A DNA stretch of 64,000 nt, from positions 62,001 through 126,000 of the forward strand of contig NZ_SCNN01000016.1 in the NCBI RefSeq assembly GCF_005503535.1, read 5' to 3'. The position numbers were made by a program, and so were the translations under genes. Source of the stretch: Mesorhizobium comanense. GTDB taxonomy: Bacteria > Pseudomonadota > Alphaproteobacteria > Rhizobiales > Rhizobiaceae. Each line of letters begins with the position of its first letter. The first letter of the stretch is position 1. This document shows, in pieces, positions 25,204 to 33,853 of this stretch. A model generated the notes under the pieces. The model saw only the letters and a list, made by a program, of their open reading frames with translations, searched no databases and had not been told where the DNA came from.

Positions 25204-26103
25204 ATGGACACTCTGACCCGCATGCGCGCCTTCATCGACGTGGTCGAGGCCGAGGGCTTTTCGGCGGCGGCGCGCAAGATCGGCCGCTCCAAGGCGCTGC
25301 TGTCGAAATATGTGCGCGAACTGGAGGACGAGCTCGGCGCGTTGCTGCTCAACCGCACAACGCGCCAGTTCTCGATGACCGAGGCCGGCCATACCTATTA
25401 CCGGCGCGCCTCCGAGATCGTGCGCGAGGTCGACAGCCTGGCCGACGCCGTGCGCGAATCCTCCGGCGACGTGCGCGGCAGGATCAAGCTTTCGGCGCCG
25501 CGCACCTTCGCCGACGCGCCGATCGGCCAGTCGCTGATCGATTTCGCCAAGCAGCACCCCGACATCGTGCTCGACATCCAGCTCGACGACCGTTTCGTCG
25601 ACCTCGTCGAGGAAGGCTTCGACCTTGCGGTGCGCATCTCGCGCCTGGAGAACTCCTCGCTGATCGCCAGGCGGCTGGCGCCGTTTTCCATCAAGCTCTG
25701 CGCCTCGCCTGAGTTGATCGCCAAGCACGGCATGCCGACACGGCCGCAGGATCTCGGCCACATGCCGTGCATCGTCGACACCAACGGCCGCGGCCTCAAC
25801 AACTGGCCGTTCAAGGGCGACAACAACGATCAGCTGAGCGTCGCCGTGTCGGGGCCCATCGAGGTCAACAGTCCGATGGCGGCGCGTGCCGCAGCGGTTG
25901 CGGGACTCGGATTTTGCATCCTGCCGGATTTCATCGCCTCGCCCGACCTTGCCAGCGGCCGTCTGGTGACGGCTCTCGATGACCGCATCCTGTCGGGCGG
26001 CGGCATCTTCGCCGTCTATCCACACCGCCGTTACCTGCCAGCCAAGGTTCGCGTTTTCGTCGACTTCCTGGTGCAGTGGTTCAGGACGCGCGAGCAGGCG
26101 TGA
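25204..26103 (+). CDS. LysR-family transcriptional regulator
   Basis: A 299-residue LTTR. The N-terminal HTH is AARKIGRSKALLSKYVRELEDELGALLLNRTTR (residues about 20-50), with the co-inducer domain from 90 on. It belongs to the CrgA-like group (RLENSSLIARRLAP, GLGFCILPDF). The start ATG is two bases past the amidase stop, after the open frame ran through the amidase in another phase. It may regulate the amidase operon itself, though LysR genes are more often divergent from their targets. Confidence 0.9.
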   Translation: MDTLTRMRAFIDVVEAEGFSAAARKIGRSKALLSKYVRELEDELGALLLNRTTRQFSMTEAGHTYYRRASEIVREVDSLADAVRESSGDVRGRIKLSAPRTFADAPIGQSLIDFAKQHPDIVLDIQLDDRFVDLVEEGFDLAVRISRLENSSLIARRLAPFSIKLCASPELIAKHGMPTRPQDLGHMPCIVDTNGRGLNNWPFKGDNNDQLSVAVSGPIEVNSPMAARAAAVAGLGFCILPDFIASPDLASGRLVTALDDRILSGGGIFAVYPHRRYLPAKVRVFVDFLVQWFRTREQA

Positions 26104-26242
26104 TCGCGCCCGAGCCCGGCTGCGCATCGCCCGCCATCCACTTGCCCGCTCGGGAAAACGCCGCGCACTTTTGGGTGAGGCGATGCCGGCGGTCCCAATT
26201 TCGCCCCCTTTCTGATAACTCTCGACAACTCCTCCGAGGCCG

Positions 26243-26929
26243 ATGGAATCGCAACCGGGAATGCACCTGAAACGGCACGCAATCATGCTGGCTTCGGCCT
26301 TGACGGCGACCTTTGCCGCCACCGGACCGGCTTACGTGCATCCGCATGTTTTCGCCGAGGCCCGCCTCGACGTGATCCTGTCGCCGGATCACCAAAGTGT
26401 GAAAGCGCTGCGTCATCTCTGGCGCTTCGACGAGCTGTTTTCGAGTACGGTGCTGATGGAGTTCGACAAGAACTCCGACCTGAAGCTTGACGACAAGGAG
26501 CTGAAGGATGTCGCCGACACGGTCCATGCCTCGCTGGCCGAGTTCAACTATTTCCAGCTCGTCACCCAGGACGGCAAGGACGTGACCATGGTCCCGCCGC
26601 CGCACCTGATGGCCAATTTCGACAATGACCAGCTGATCATCCTGTTCGAGTCCGAACCGAAAGTGCCGATCAAGCTCGCCGGCAAGATCGACATCGGCGT
26701 CTACGATCCGACCTTCTATACGGCGATCGACTTCACCGAGGATTCCAACATCACGGTCGAGGGCCTGCCGTCGAACTGCACCAGCAAGGTGGTCCGGCCA
26801 GATCCGGATGAGGCGATCAAGGAAAACCAGAAGACCCTGACGGACGCCTTCTTCAACGATCCGACGGGCACCGACATGAGCAAGATCTTTGCCACCAAGC
26901 TCGAATTGAACTGTCAGCCAGAAGGATGA
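26243..26929 (+). CDS. DUF1007 family periplasmic protein
   Basis: A 228-residue exported protein. A signal-like segment (LASALTATFAATGPAYVHP) precedes the mature part, which begins with the family's HPHVF and includes RHLWRFDELFSSTVLMEFD. DUF1007 proteins occur next to NicO-type nickel/cobalt transporters and are thought to be partner proteins. The gene overlaps the transporter by four bases (ATGA). A second possible start is Met at 26261, which would give a cleaner signal peptide; I kept the first for GAGG upstream. Confidence 0.85.
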   Translation: MESQPGMHLKRHAIMLASALTATFAATGPAYVHPHVFAEARLDVILSPDHQSVKALRHLWRFDELFSSTVLMEFDKNSDLKLDDKELKDVADTVHASLAEFNYFQLVTQDGKDVTMVPPPHLMANFDNDQLIILFESEPKVPIKLAGKIDIGVYDPTFYTAIDFTEDSNITVEGLPSNCTSKVVRPDPDEAIKENQKTLTDAFFNDPTGTDMSKIFATKLELNCQPEG

Positions 26930-28164
26930 ACCCGGTGACGAAACCGTCCCTGCGTTTGGCATTCGGCCTGTTGGCCATCACCTTTTTCGCCATGAACTTC
27001 GCCAGCGCCGCACATGCCCAGAGTTCGCTCGGCATCGGCGTCAATGACGGCATGGCGCCCACCACCGGTCCGTTCGCCCACATCCTGATGTGGATCAATC
27101 TCCGGCAACAGGAATTCTATCGCGCGCTGGCGACAGCCATGAAGGCGATGCGCCAGGACAACAGCAAGATCTGGATCCTCATCGGCCTGTCCTTCGCCTA
27201 CGGCATTTTCCATGCCGCCGGTCCCGGCCACGGCAAGGCGGTGATCTCTTCCTATATGGTGGCCAATGAAGTGGCGCTGCGGCGCGGTATTCTGCTTTCC
27301 TTCGTCTCGGCGCTGCTTCAGGGCGTGACCGCGGTCGCGGTGATGGCGCTCGCCTATTTCGTCCTGCGCGGCACCGCCGTCTCGATGACCGACGCGGCCT
27401 GGTTCATGGAGATCATGAGCTTCGTCTTCGTCACCCTGTTCGGCGCCTGGCTGCTGTGGCGCAAACTCGGCCCTTCGGTGCTGCGCCTGTTCGGCAGGGC
27501 TCCCGCCTACAGCCTGTCGGCCGCTCACGCCGGCCATTCCCATGCGGGCCATTCTCACGCTGGCCATTCGCATGGCGGCCATTCTCATGCCCACGCAGGC
27601 CATTCGCACGCCAGCCACAGCCATGCGGCACACGCCCACTCGCATGCGCTTCATGCGCATGACGATCATGGCCATGACCATTCGCACGACCATCACGACC
27701 ATAGCGGGCATGACCATGATCACGGCGCGCATGATCAAGCGCATCATGACCATGCGCGTCACGATCACGCGGCCGGTGAAGTCTGCGAAACCTGCGGCCA
27801 TTCGCATGCGCCCGATCCGGCATTGCTGTCCGGCGACCATTTCGACTGGCGCACGGCCTGGACGGCGGTGGCGGCCGTCGGCATCCGCCCCTGCTCCGGC
27901 GCGCTGATCGTGTTGAGCTTCGCGCTTCTCAACGGGCTCTGGCTCGGCGGACTGCTCTCGGTGCTGGCGATGTCGATCGGCACCGCCATCACGGTGGCGG
28001 CGCTGGCGACGATCGCGGTGACGGCCAAGAACTGGGCGGTGTATTTCGCCGGCGACGGACGCCTGGGCAACCGCATCCACTCGATCGTCGAGATCGGCGG
28101 CGCCGCCTTCGTCTTCCTGTTCGGTCTGCTGCTGCTGTCGGCGAGCTTGGCGGGCAACGTCTGA
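26926..28164 (+). CDS. NicO/RcnA-type nickel-cobalt transporter with His-rich loop
   Basis: A 412-residue membrane protein. A signal-like N-terminus is followed by about six to eight hydrophobic segments. HAAGPGHGKAVISSYMVAN (about 95) is the NicO signature and GIRPCSGALIVLSFAL (about 325) the second. Between them, about residues 198-295, lies a long His/Asp/Ser/Ala loop with repeated HAGHS and HDH units. Such loops bind metal, as in RcnA. The protein likely exports Ni2+/Co2+. The start overlaps the DUF1007 gene (ATGA). Confidence 0.9.
   Translation: MNPVTKPSLRLAFGLLAITFFAMNFASAAHAQSSLGIGVNDGMAPTTGPFAHILMWINLRQQEFYRALATAMKAMRQDNSKIWILIGLSFAYGIFHAAGPGHGKAVISSYMVANEVALRRGILLSFVSALLQGVTAVAVMALAYFVLRGTAVSMTDAAWFMEIMSFVFVTLFGAWLLWRKLGPSVLRLFGRAPAYSLSAAHAGHSHAGHSHAGHSHGGHSHAHAGHSHASHSHAAHAHSHALHAHDDHGHDHSHDHHDHSGHDHDHGAHDQAHHDHARHDHAAGEVCETCGHSHAPDPALLSGDHFDWRTAWTAVAAVGIRPCSGALIVLSFALLNGLWLGGLLSVLAMSIGTAITVAALATIAVTAKNWAVYFAGDGRLGNRIHSIVEIGGAAFVFLFGLLLLSASLAGNV
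27526..27790 (+). repeat. His-rich low-complexity coding repeat
   Basis: Tandem and degenerate copies of a unit encoding HAGHSHAGHSH, then HDH repeats (about 27526-27790) within the transporter gene. The unit (ggccattcgcatgcgggc-like) repeats in-frame, so the loop could expand or contract between strains by slippage. Confidence 0.85.
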
Positions 28165-28199
28165 GCCCGTTCCACCCCGATCGAACGGGATAGGCTTGC

Positions 28200-29177
28200 C
28201 TAACCGGGAACCTTGCCGCCCAGCTCATCCTCGATATGGGCGCGGATGATCTCGTCGAAACTCTTCTCGGCCGCGAAGCCAAGCTCACGTGAGCGTCGCG
28301 CCTCGAAGCGCGTCGGCCAGCCCTTGACGATCGCCCAGATCGTCTCGTCCGGCACCTCGCGGATGAGGCTGACCGCCTTGGCGCCCGCGACCCGTTCCAG
28401 AGCCTCGATCTGCTCGCCGACGGTGACGGCGACGCCCGGCATGGTGAGGTTGCGGCGGGGGCCGACGGCGCCGCCGTCGATGCCGGCCGCATGGATCAGG
28501 AAGTTCACCGCCGAGCGCGGGCTGGCATGGGTGTGGACCACCGAACGCGGCACCGGCAGGATCGCCTCGTGCCCGCTCAGCGGCTCGCGGATGATGCCTG
28601 AGAAAAAGCCCGAGGCCGCCTTGTTGGGCTTGCCCGGCCTGACGCAGATGGTCGGCAGCCGGATGCCGATGCCGTCGAAGAAACCGCGCCTGGAATAGTC
28701 GGCGAGCAGCGCTTCGCACATCTGCTTCTGCGTGCCGTACGAGGTCAGCGGCGTCGGATGGAATTCGTCGGGGATGACATCCGGGAACGGCGCGCCGAAC
28801 ACGGCGATCGACGATGTGAAGACGATGCGCGGCGCAAAGCCGGCCAGCCTGATCGCGTCGAACAGGGCGCGCGTGCCGTCGAGATTGACGCGGTAGCCGA
28901 GATCGAAATTCGCTTCCGCCTCGCCCGAAACAATGCCGGCGAGATGAAAGACGACATCGGGCCGGGAAGCGACAAGGCGCTCGGCGGCGCCGGCCTCGGC
29001 GAGATCGCCCGTGTGCAATGCCACGCTGACGCCGTCCATGGCCGGCGCCTGCGGCGGCACGATATCGTGCAGATCGAGCGCGGTGATCTTCCGGCCGTTG
29101 AGCCGGCCACCCACCGCCAGCCGGGCAATGAGCTTGCGGCCAACCATGCCCGCGGCGCCGGTGATCAGAATGCGCAT
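28200..29177 (-). CDS. denD: D-erythronate dehydrogenase-like epimerase DenD
   Basis: A 325-residue extended SDR. ITGAAGMVGRKL is the NAD-binding loop, TSSIAVFG and YGTQK (the YxxxK pair) the catalytic site. PTICVRPGKPNKAASGFFSG and REPLSG fit the DenD subgroup, which oxidises D-erythronate in its catabolic pathway. The other genes of that pathway (denA-like dehydrogenase, OtnI) are not adjacent, so the physiological substrate is inferred. It is 12 bp downstream of a small membrane protein gene on the same strand. Confidence 0.75.
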   Translation of the reverse strand: MRILITGAAGMVGRKLIARLAVGGRLNGRKITALDLHDIVPPQAPAMDGVSVALHTGDLAEAGAAERLVASRPDVVFHLAGIVSGEAEANFDLGYRVNLDGTRALFDAIRLAGFAPRIVFTSSIAVFGAPFPDVIPDEFHPTPLTSYGTQKQMCEALLADYSRRGFFDGIGIRLPTICVRPGKPNKAASGFFSGIIREPLSGHEAILPVPRSVVHTHASPRSAVNFLIHAAGIDGGAVGPRRNLTMPGVAVTVGEQIEALERVAGAKAVSLIREVPDETIWAIVKGWPTRFEARRSRELGFAAEKSFDEIIRAHIEDELGGKVPG

Positions 29178-29189
29178 GTCAAACTTCCT

Positions 29190-29402
29190 CTATTTATCCT
29201 GGTTCCTGCGCTGGTTGCGGGCACGCAGCCAGAACACCGTGAAAAACGCCAGCACGAAGACGACGCCGAAAATGCCGGCAAGCACCGTTGAAAAGCTGCC
29301 GAGAGCCAGCATCACGGCCGGCAGGTAAAAGGCGGCCGTACCAAACAGGAGGATGATCAACAGCGCCGCAATGGCCGAATTCCTGGTGTCGCGGCCCATC
29401 AT
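29190..29402 (-). CDS. Small two-helix membrane protein, hypothetical
   Basis: A 70-residue protein with two hydrophobic helices (residues 9-30 and 37-59) and a basic C-terminal tail RARNQRRNQDK. It fits the positive-inside rule for a small inner-membrane protein with both ends in the cytoplasm. It is immediately upstream of denD and co-oriented. I do not recognise a family. It could be a transport accessory or a membrane stabiliser. Confidence 0.6.
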   Translation of the reverse strand: MMGRDTRNSAIAALLIILLFGTAAFYLPAVMLALGSFSTVLAGIFGVVFVLAFFTVFWLRARNQRRNQDK

Positions 29403-29471
29403 GCCGCACCGGGGCGGCGGGCGCTCGTCAAGCTGGCTTCCAAGTCGGTGAAACTCCTGAGGCAGGGCCAG

Positions 29472-30446
29472 TCATCGACCGGCTTGGTGAAAATGGCCAT
29501 GATGCGAGGCCGCATCATGCTCGTGATCATGATCGTCGCCATCGTCGGCGCACTGGCCGAACTCCGGTTCCACCGTGGCATGGCTGATGCCGTGCGTCGA
29601 CGCAAGCCGCTTCTTGATGGCGCTGACCACCTCGTGGGCATCGACGCCATCGTCGAGGCAGGCATGCAGTGTCGTCATGTTGCTGGTACCGTCGAGCGAC
29701 CAGATGTGCATATGGTGTATTTCGCGCACGCCCGGCACCGAAGCCTCGACATCCCTGGCAATCAGGTCGCGGTCGAGATTTGGCGGCACGCCTTCGAGCA
29801 GGACATGGGCGGCCGCGCGCATCAACTTCCAGGCGGTGGACAGGATCAGCAGCGAGACGAAGACTGACAGGATCGGATCGATCGGCGTCCAGCCAGTCGC
29901 CAGGATGACCAGCGCCGCCACGATCGCCGCCGCCGAACCCAGCAGATCGCCCAGCACATGCAGGATGGCGCCGCGCATGTTCAGGCTCTCGCGGTCGCCA
30001 CCATTCAGCACCAGGAAGGAGCCGATATTGACCAGCAAACCGAGGCTGGCCACCACCAGCATCGGTCCGGCGAGCACCGGCGCCGGCGCCTCCAGGCGGC
30101 CCCAGGCTTCGTAGACGATCCACAGCGCTATGACGAAGATGGCGATGCCGTTGGTATAGGCAACCAACGTCTTGACCCGGCCGAAGCCATAGGTGAGGCG
30201 GCCGGTAGCCGGCCTGTCCGCAAGGTGGAAAGCATACCAGGCAAGCCCGAGCGCGACCGCATCGGCCAGCATATGGCCTGCATCGGCCAGCAGCGCCAGC
30301 GACCCGGTGAACAGGCCGCCAAGCGCTTCCGCGACCATGAAGCCGGCGGTCAGGCAGCCGGCGATCAGCACCCGTTTCTTGTCGGTCGCGCCATGGACAT
30401 GCCCAGCAGCGTGATCATGTCCCTGCGAGCCATGGGCATGTGCCAT
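29472..30446 (-). CDS. Cation diffusion facilitator (CDF) metal exporter
   Basis: A 324-residue CDF exporter (ZitB/CzcD-like). It has six hydrophobic helices. ADAGHMLADAVALGLAW and HVLGDLLGSAAAIVA carry the HxxxD metal sites. The N-terminus (MAHAHGSQGHDHAAGHVH) and the C-terminus (DDHDHEHDAASHHGHFH) are His-rich. It exports Zn2+ or similar divalent cations against protons. The Met at 30446 is chosen over the open frame to 30554 for the His-rich start and its upstream GGGAG. It is about 1.3 kb from the NicO transporter end, so the locus has a metal-efflux character. Confidence 0.9.
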   Translation of the reverse strand: MAHAHGSQGHDHAAGHVHGATDKKRVLIAGCLTAGFMVAEALGGLFTGSLALLADAGHMLADAVALGLAWYAFHLADRPATGRLTYGFGRVKTLVAYTNGIAIFVIALWIVYEAWGRLEAPAPVLAGPMLVVASLGLLVNIGSFLVLNGGDRESLNMRGAILHVLGDLLGSAAAIVAALVILATGWTPIDPILSVFVSLLILSTAWKLMRAAAHVLLEGVPPNLDRDLIARDVEASVPGVREIHHMHIWSLDGTSNMTTLHACLDDGVDAHEVVSAIKKRLASTHGISHATVEPEFGQCADDGDDHDHEHDAASHHGHFHQAGR

Positions 30447-30472
30447 CCGCCAACTCCCATCAGCCCGTTTCT

Positions 30473-31159
30473 TTAGGCGCCGAACTCCGCGCGAAAATCC
30501 TCCAGCCGCCGCTTCTGCTGACCGGCGCCGTCGAAATTGGCCGGGTCGAGCCACGCCTCATAGGCCTTGCGCAGGGCCGGCCATTCCTTGTCGATGATCG
30601 AATACCACGCGGTGTCGCGGTTTTCACCCTTGACGATAAGGTGCTGGCGGAAAATGCCCTCGAACTTGAAGCCGAACCGTTCCGCCGCCCGCTTCGACGG
30701 CTCGTTGCGGTTGTTGCATTTCCATTCGTAGCGGCGATAGCCGAGCTCGTCGAAAATATACTTCATGAAGAGGAACTGCGCTTCCGTCGCCGCCGGCTTG
30801 CGCGAGATCAGCGGCCCCCAGTAGATGTTGCCGATCTCGATGACGCCATAGGCCGGGTCGATGCGCATCAGCGTCTGGCGGCCCGCCACCTTGCCGCTGG
30901 CCTTGTCGATGATAGCGAAGAACAGTGGGTCTTCGCTGGCCTCGACCTTGTCCAGCCAGGGCTGGAAGGCGGCGCGTGTTTCCGGCGGATAGTCCGGCAG
31001 CCAGGCGAAACGGCCGCCGGCATCGGCTACGGAGGATGCTTCGTAGAGCCCATCGCCATGTTTGGCCGCGCTTAGCGGCTCGACAAGGACATACCGTCCT
31101 TCCAGCGCCTTGCGCTGTGGCCGCGGGCGCGGCTGCCAGTCCTTGAGATTTTCCGACAC
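30473..31159 (-). CDS. GNAT-family acetyltransferase, RimJ/RimL-like
   Basis: A 228-residue GNAT protein. The pattern LEGRYVLVEPLSAAKHGDGLY, FAIIDKASGKVAGRQTLMRI, then IGNIYWGP and the C-terminal RYEWKCNNRNEPSKRAAERFGF is the RimL-like subfamily common in proteobacteria. The frame is open to 31318; GGAG six bases before the GTG at 31159 makes that the better start, which also frees space for the divergent aminotransferase promoter. It is 26 bp upstream of the CDF gene on the same strand. Confidence 0.82.
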   Translation of the reverse strand: MSENLKDWQPRPRPQRKALEGRYVLVEPLSAAKHGDGLYEASSVADAGGRFAWLPDYPPETRAAFQPWLDKVEASEDPLFFAIIDKASGKVAGRQTLMRIDPAYGVIEIGNIYWGPLISRKPAATEAQFLFMKYIFDELGYRRYEWKCNNRNEPSKRAAERFGFKFEGIFRQHLIVKGENRDTAWYSIIDKEWPALRKAYEAWLDPANFDGAGQQKRRLEDFRAEFGA

Positions 31160-31242
31160 CGAAAACTCCAATCCGTTTGACTTTTTCCTGGTGAGGCTCA
31201 CAAAAACGCAACTCAGCAGTAAGAACCACAGGGACGGGAAAA

Positions 31243-32427
31243 ATGCTCCACACGATTTCGGCCTTCGACCGTCTCGGCGAGGAAAATGCCTTCGCGGTGC
31301 TCGCGAGGGCAACGGCACTTGCCCAACAAGGCCGCGACATCGTCAATCTCGGCATCGGCCAGCCCGACTTCAAGACGCCGCAGCACATCGTCGAGGCCGC
31401 GATCAAGGCGTTGCGCGACGGTCATCATGGCTACACGCCCGCCAACGGCCTTCTGGCCACCCGCGAGGCGGTGGTGCGGCGCACACTGTCCACCACCGGC
31501 GTCGAGGTTTCGCCCGAGACCGTAATGATCCTGCCCGGCGGCAAGCCGACCATGTTCGCCGCCATCCTGATTTTCGGCGAGCCCGGCGCCGAAATCCTCT
31601 ACCCCGATCCCGGCTTCCCAATCTACCGCTCGATGATCGAGTTCACCGGCGCGGCGCCCATTCCGGTGCCGATCCGCGAAGAAAACGGCTTCGCCTTCTC
31701 GGCCGAGGAGACGCTGGCGCTGATCACCAAGAAGACCAGGCTCCTCATCCTCAACTCGCCGGCCAACCCGACCGGTGGCGTGACGCCGCGCGCCGAGATC
31801 GAAAAGCTGGTCAAGGGGCTGGAGAAGCACCCCGATGTCGCCATCCTCTCCGACGAGATCTACGACGTCATGACCTATGACGGCGAGACCCATTGCTCAC
31901 TGCTTGGCTATCCCGAGATTCGCGACCGCCTGATCGTGCTCAACGGCTGGTCGAAGACCTGGGCGATGACCGGCTGGCGGATGGGCTGGTCGATCTGGCC
32001 GAACGGCGACAAGGGCGCCCATCTCTACGACAAGGTGCGCAAGCTGGCTGTCAACTGCTGGTCGTGCGTCAACGCGCCGAGCCAGTTCGCCGGCATCGCG
32101 GCCATCGATGGTCCGCAGGACGATGTCGCCACGATGATGCGGGCCTTCGACAACCGCAGGAAGATCGTGGTCGAGGGCCTGAACGCCCTGCCCGGCGTTT
32201 CCTGCATCACGCCCAAAGGCGCGTTCTATGCCTTCCCCAACGTGTCGAAGACCGGCTGGAAGGCAAAGAAGCTGGCTTCGGCCCTGCTCGACGACGCCGG
32301 CGTGGCGCTGATCGGCGGCCCCGATTTCGGCATTCTGGGCGAAGGCTACATCAGGCTCTCCTACGCCAATTCCGAGGAGAACATTTTGCGCGCGCTGGAG
32401 CGGATTGGAGCGTTCCTGGCGAAGTAG
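31243..32427 (+). CDS. PLP-dependent aminotransferase class I/II
   Basis: A 394-residue fold-I aminotransferase of the aspartate aminotransferase type. Lys238 in LNGWSKTWAMTGWRMGW is the PLP lysine; NSPANPTGG and SDEIYDVMTYDG are the other cofactor contacts. It transfers an amino group between an amino acid and a 2-oxo acid; the preferred substrate cannot be read from the sequence alone. It is divergent from the GNAT gene and convergent, with three bases between stops, with a metallo-beta-lactamase-fold gene. Confidence 0.88.
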   Translation: MLHTISAFDRLGEENAFAVLARATALAQQGRDIVNLGIGQPDFKTPQHIVEAAIKALRDGHHGYTPANGLLATREAVVRRTLSTTGVEVSPETVMILPGGKPTMFAAILIFGEPGAEILYPDPGFPIYRSMIEFTGAAPIPVPIREENGFAFSAEETLALITKKTRLLILNSPANPTGGVTPRAEIEKLVKGLEKHPDVAILSDEIYDVMTYDGETHCSLLGYPEIRDRLIVLNGWSKTWAMTGWRMGWSIWPNGDKGAHLYDKVRKLAVNCWSCVNAPSQFAGIAAIDGPQDDVATMMRAFDNRRKIVVEGLNALPGVSCITPKGAFYAFPNVSKTGWKAKKLASALLDDAGVALIGGPDFGILGEGYIRLSYANSEENILRALERIGAFLAK

Positions 32428-32430
32428 GCT

Positions 32431-33165
32431 TCAAGCGGTTCTGGCGAGATAGGCCCTTGCGATCGACCGCAGTTCTTTCTGGTCGATCGGCTCGCCATGT
32501 CCGCAATAGGCGCGGCTGAACTCGACCTCCAGAAGCCGCCGCATCGTCGCCCGGTAGGACTTGACGTGCGAACCCGGAAGATCGTCGATCAGGCGCCCGC
32601 GATAGATCGCATCACCGGCGAAGAAATCGCCGTTCCGCTCGTCCAGTAGCCCTATCGACCCTGGCGAGTGGCCAGGCAAATGCAGGATACGAAGCGACCT
32701 GTCGCCAGTCTCGATCCTGTCGCCTTCGTCCAGTGTCCGGGTCAGCGGCGCCGCCCTGACCTGGAAACGCTGTGGCTGCCATCCCGCGTTCGGCAGCCTG
32801 TCGACGGCCTCCGGCTGTGTGCGAAAGAGATGCGCCAAAGTGTGTTCGTCCGCCATATCGGCGAAAAAAGCCGCCTCCTCACGATGGCCGGCTCTCGCAT
32901 CGAACTCGCTCAACCCGCCGACATGATCGACATGGATGTGCGTCGCCACGGCCAGCACCGGCTTGCCCTGCGACAGGTGCAGCATTGGCCTGAGCGGTAA
33001 GATGCCCATGCCGGCATCGATGATGAGGTCGAGATCGCGCCCGACGACATGAAAGACGTTGCTTCTGAAATAGGAATGGACATGCGGCTCCCATATCCGC
33101 GAGATGTCCGGCCCCAGGATTTCGCGGACAAACCAGTCGGGCGTTGCGTGAGGCGGGGTCGGCAT
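32431..33165 (-). CDS. Metallo-beta-lactamase-fold hydrolase
   Basis: A 244-residue MBL-fold protein. THIHVDHVGG is the HxHxDH motif, HLPGHSPGSIGL the next His site, FFAGDAIY the Asp site and YCGHGEP the last His, so all zinc ligands are present. Substrate unknown; it is of the glyoxalase II-like or MBL-fold hydrolase type. The ATG at 33165 overlaps the stop of the ABC permease gene (TGATG), which means coupling to the amino acid transporter operon. The open frame upstream to 33264 is part of the permease reading space. Confidence 0.88.
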   Translation of the reverse strand: MPTPPHATPDWFVREILGPDISRIWEPHVHSYFRSNVFHVVGRDLDLIIDAGMGILPLRPMLHLSQGKPVLAVATHIHVDHVGGLSEFDARAGHREEAAFFADMADEHTLAHLFRTQPEAVDRLPNAGWQPQRFQVRAAPLTRTLDEGDRIETGDRSLRILHLPGHSPGSIGLLDERNGDFFAGDAIYRGRLIDDLPGSHVKSYRATMRRLLEVEFSRAYCGHGEPIDQKELRSIARAYLARTA

Positions 33166-33842
33166 CAGCGATGGCCCCGGGCAAGCATGCGCTCCAGCTT
33201 CATCTGGACAACAGTCAGCACCGACACCATCGACATGTAGTAGATCAGCGCTGCCCCGTACCACTCCAGGAAGCGAAAGCTGGTGGCGATCGCGAACTGG
33301 GTGACGGTCATGAGTTCCTTGAGCGAGATGACCGTCGCCAGCGAAGTCGCCTTGAGCAGCGAGATGAACTCGTTGACCAGCGCCGGTAGCGCGACGCGAA
33401 GCGCCTGCGGCAGAATGATCAGGAAGAATATCTGCCCCCTATGCAGGCCGAGAGCCGCCGCGCCCTCGGACTGTCCCTTACCGATCGATGCGTAGGAGCT
33501 GCGCAGGATCTCGGTCAGGTAGGCGATCTGGATCAGGGTCAGAGCGAGAAACGCCGCCACGAAAGGACTGAACCAGTCCGCCCGGAACACCGCCGACAGC
33601 TGCGGCAGCCCGTTCCAGATGAACAAGAGCACCAGCAGCGCGGGCGCGCCGCGAAACAGCCAGACGAAGCCGGCGATCGAGAGGCGCACCCAGCGCCGCT
33701 TCGATGTGGCAAGAGATGCCGTCGCCAGCGAGATGGCCAGGGCGACCGCCATGACCAGGAGCGAAAGCACCAGGGTCAGCAGGGCCCCTTTGGCAAGGGG
33801 CCAGCCGAACAGCGCCGTCACGAAGAGCTTGCCGTCGAACAC
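33165..33842 (-). CDS. Polar amino acid ABC transporter permease
   Basis: A 225-residue HisM/GlnP-type permease. It has about five hydrophobic helices and the EAA-like loop EGAAALGLHRGQIFFLIILPQALRVALP that contacts an ATPase. It carries amino acid substrates across the inner membrane. The GTG at 33842 has a GAGGG site; a TTG at 33857 overlapping the solute-binding protein stop is the alternative, and the frame runs to 33902. No ATPase gene lies next to it, so the ATPase must be shared or encoded elsewhere. Confidence 0.82.
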   Translation of the reverse strand: MFDGKLFVTALFGWPLAKGALLTLVLSLLVMAVALAISLATASLATSKRRWVRLSIAGFVWLFRGAPALLVLLFIWNGLPQLSAVFRADWFSPFVAAFLALTLIQIAYLTEILRSSYASIGKGQSEGAAALGLHRGQIFFLIILPQALRVALPALVNEFISLLKATSLATVISLKELMTVTQFAIATSFRFLEWYGAALIYYMSMVSVLTVVQMKLERMLARGHR

Positions 33843-33853
33843 GTCGGCCGCCC

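Noticed and set aside
25018..26322. A 434-codon leftward frame opposite the LysR gene
   Set aside because: Antisense to a well-defined LysR gene and without domain features.
27526..27790. Repeated units resembling a CRISPR-like array
   Set aside because: They encode a His-rich loop in frame in the NicO gene; no spacers of uniform length and no cas genes.
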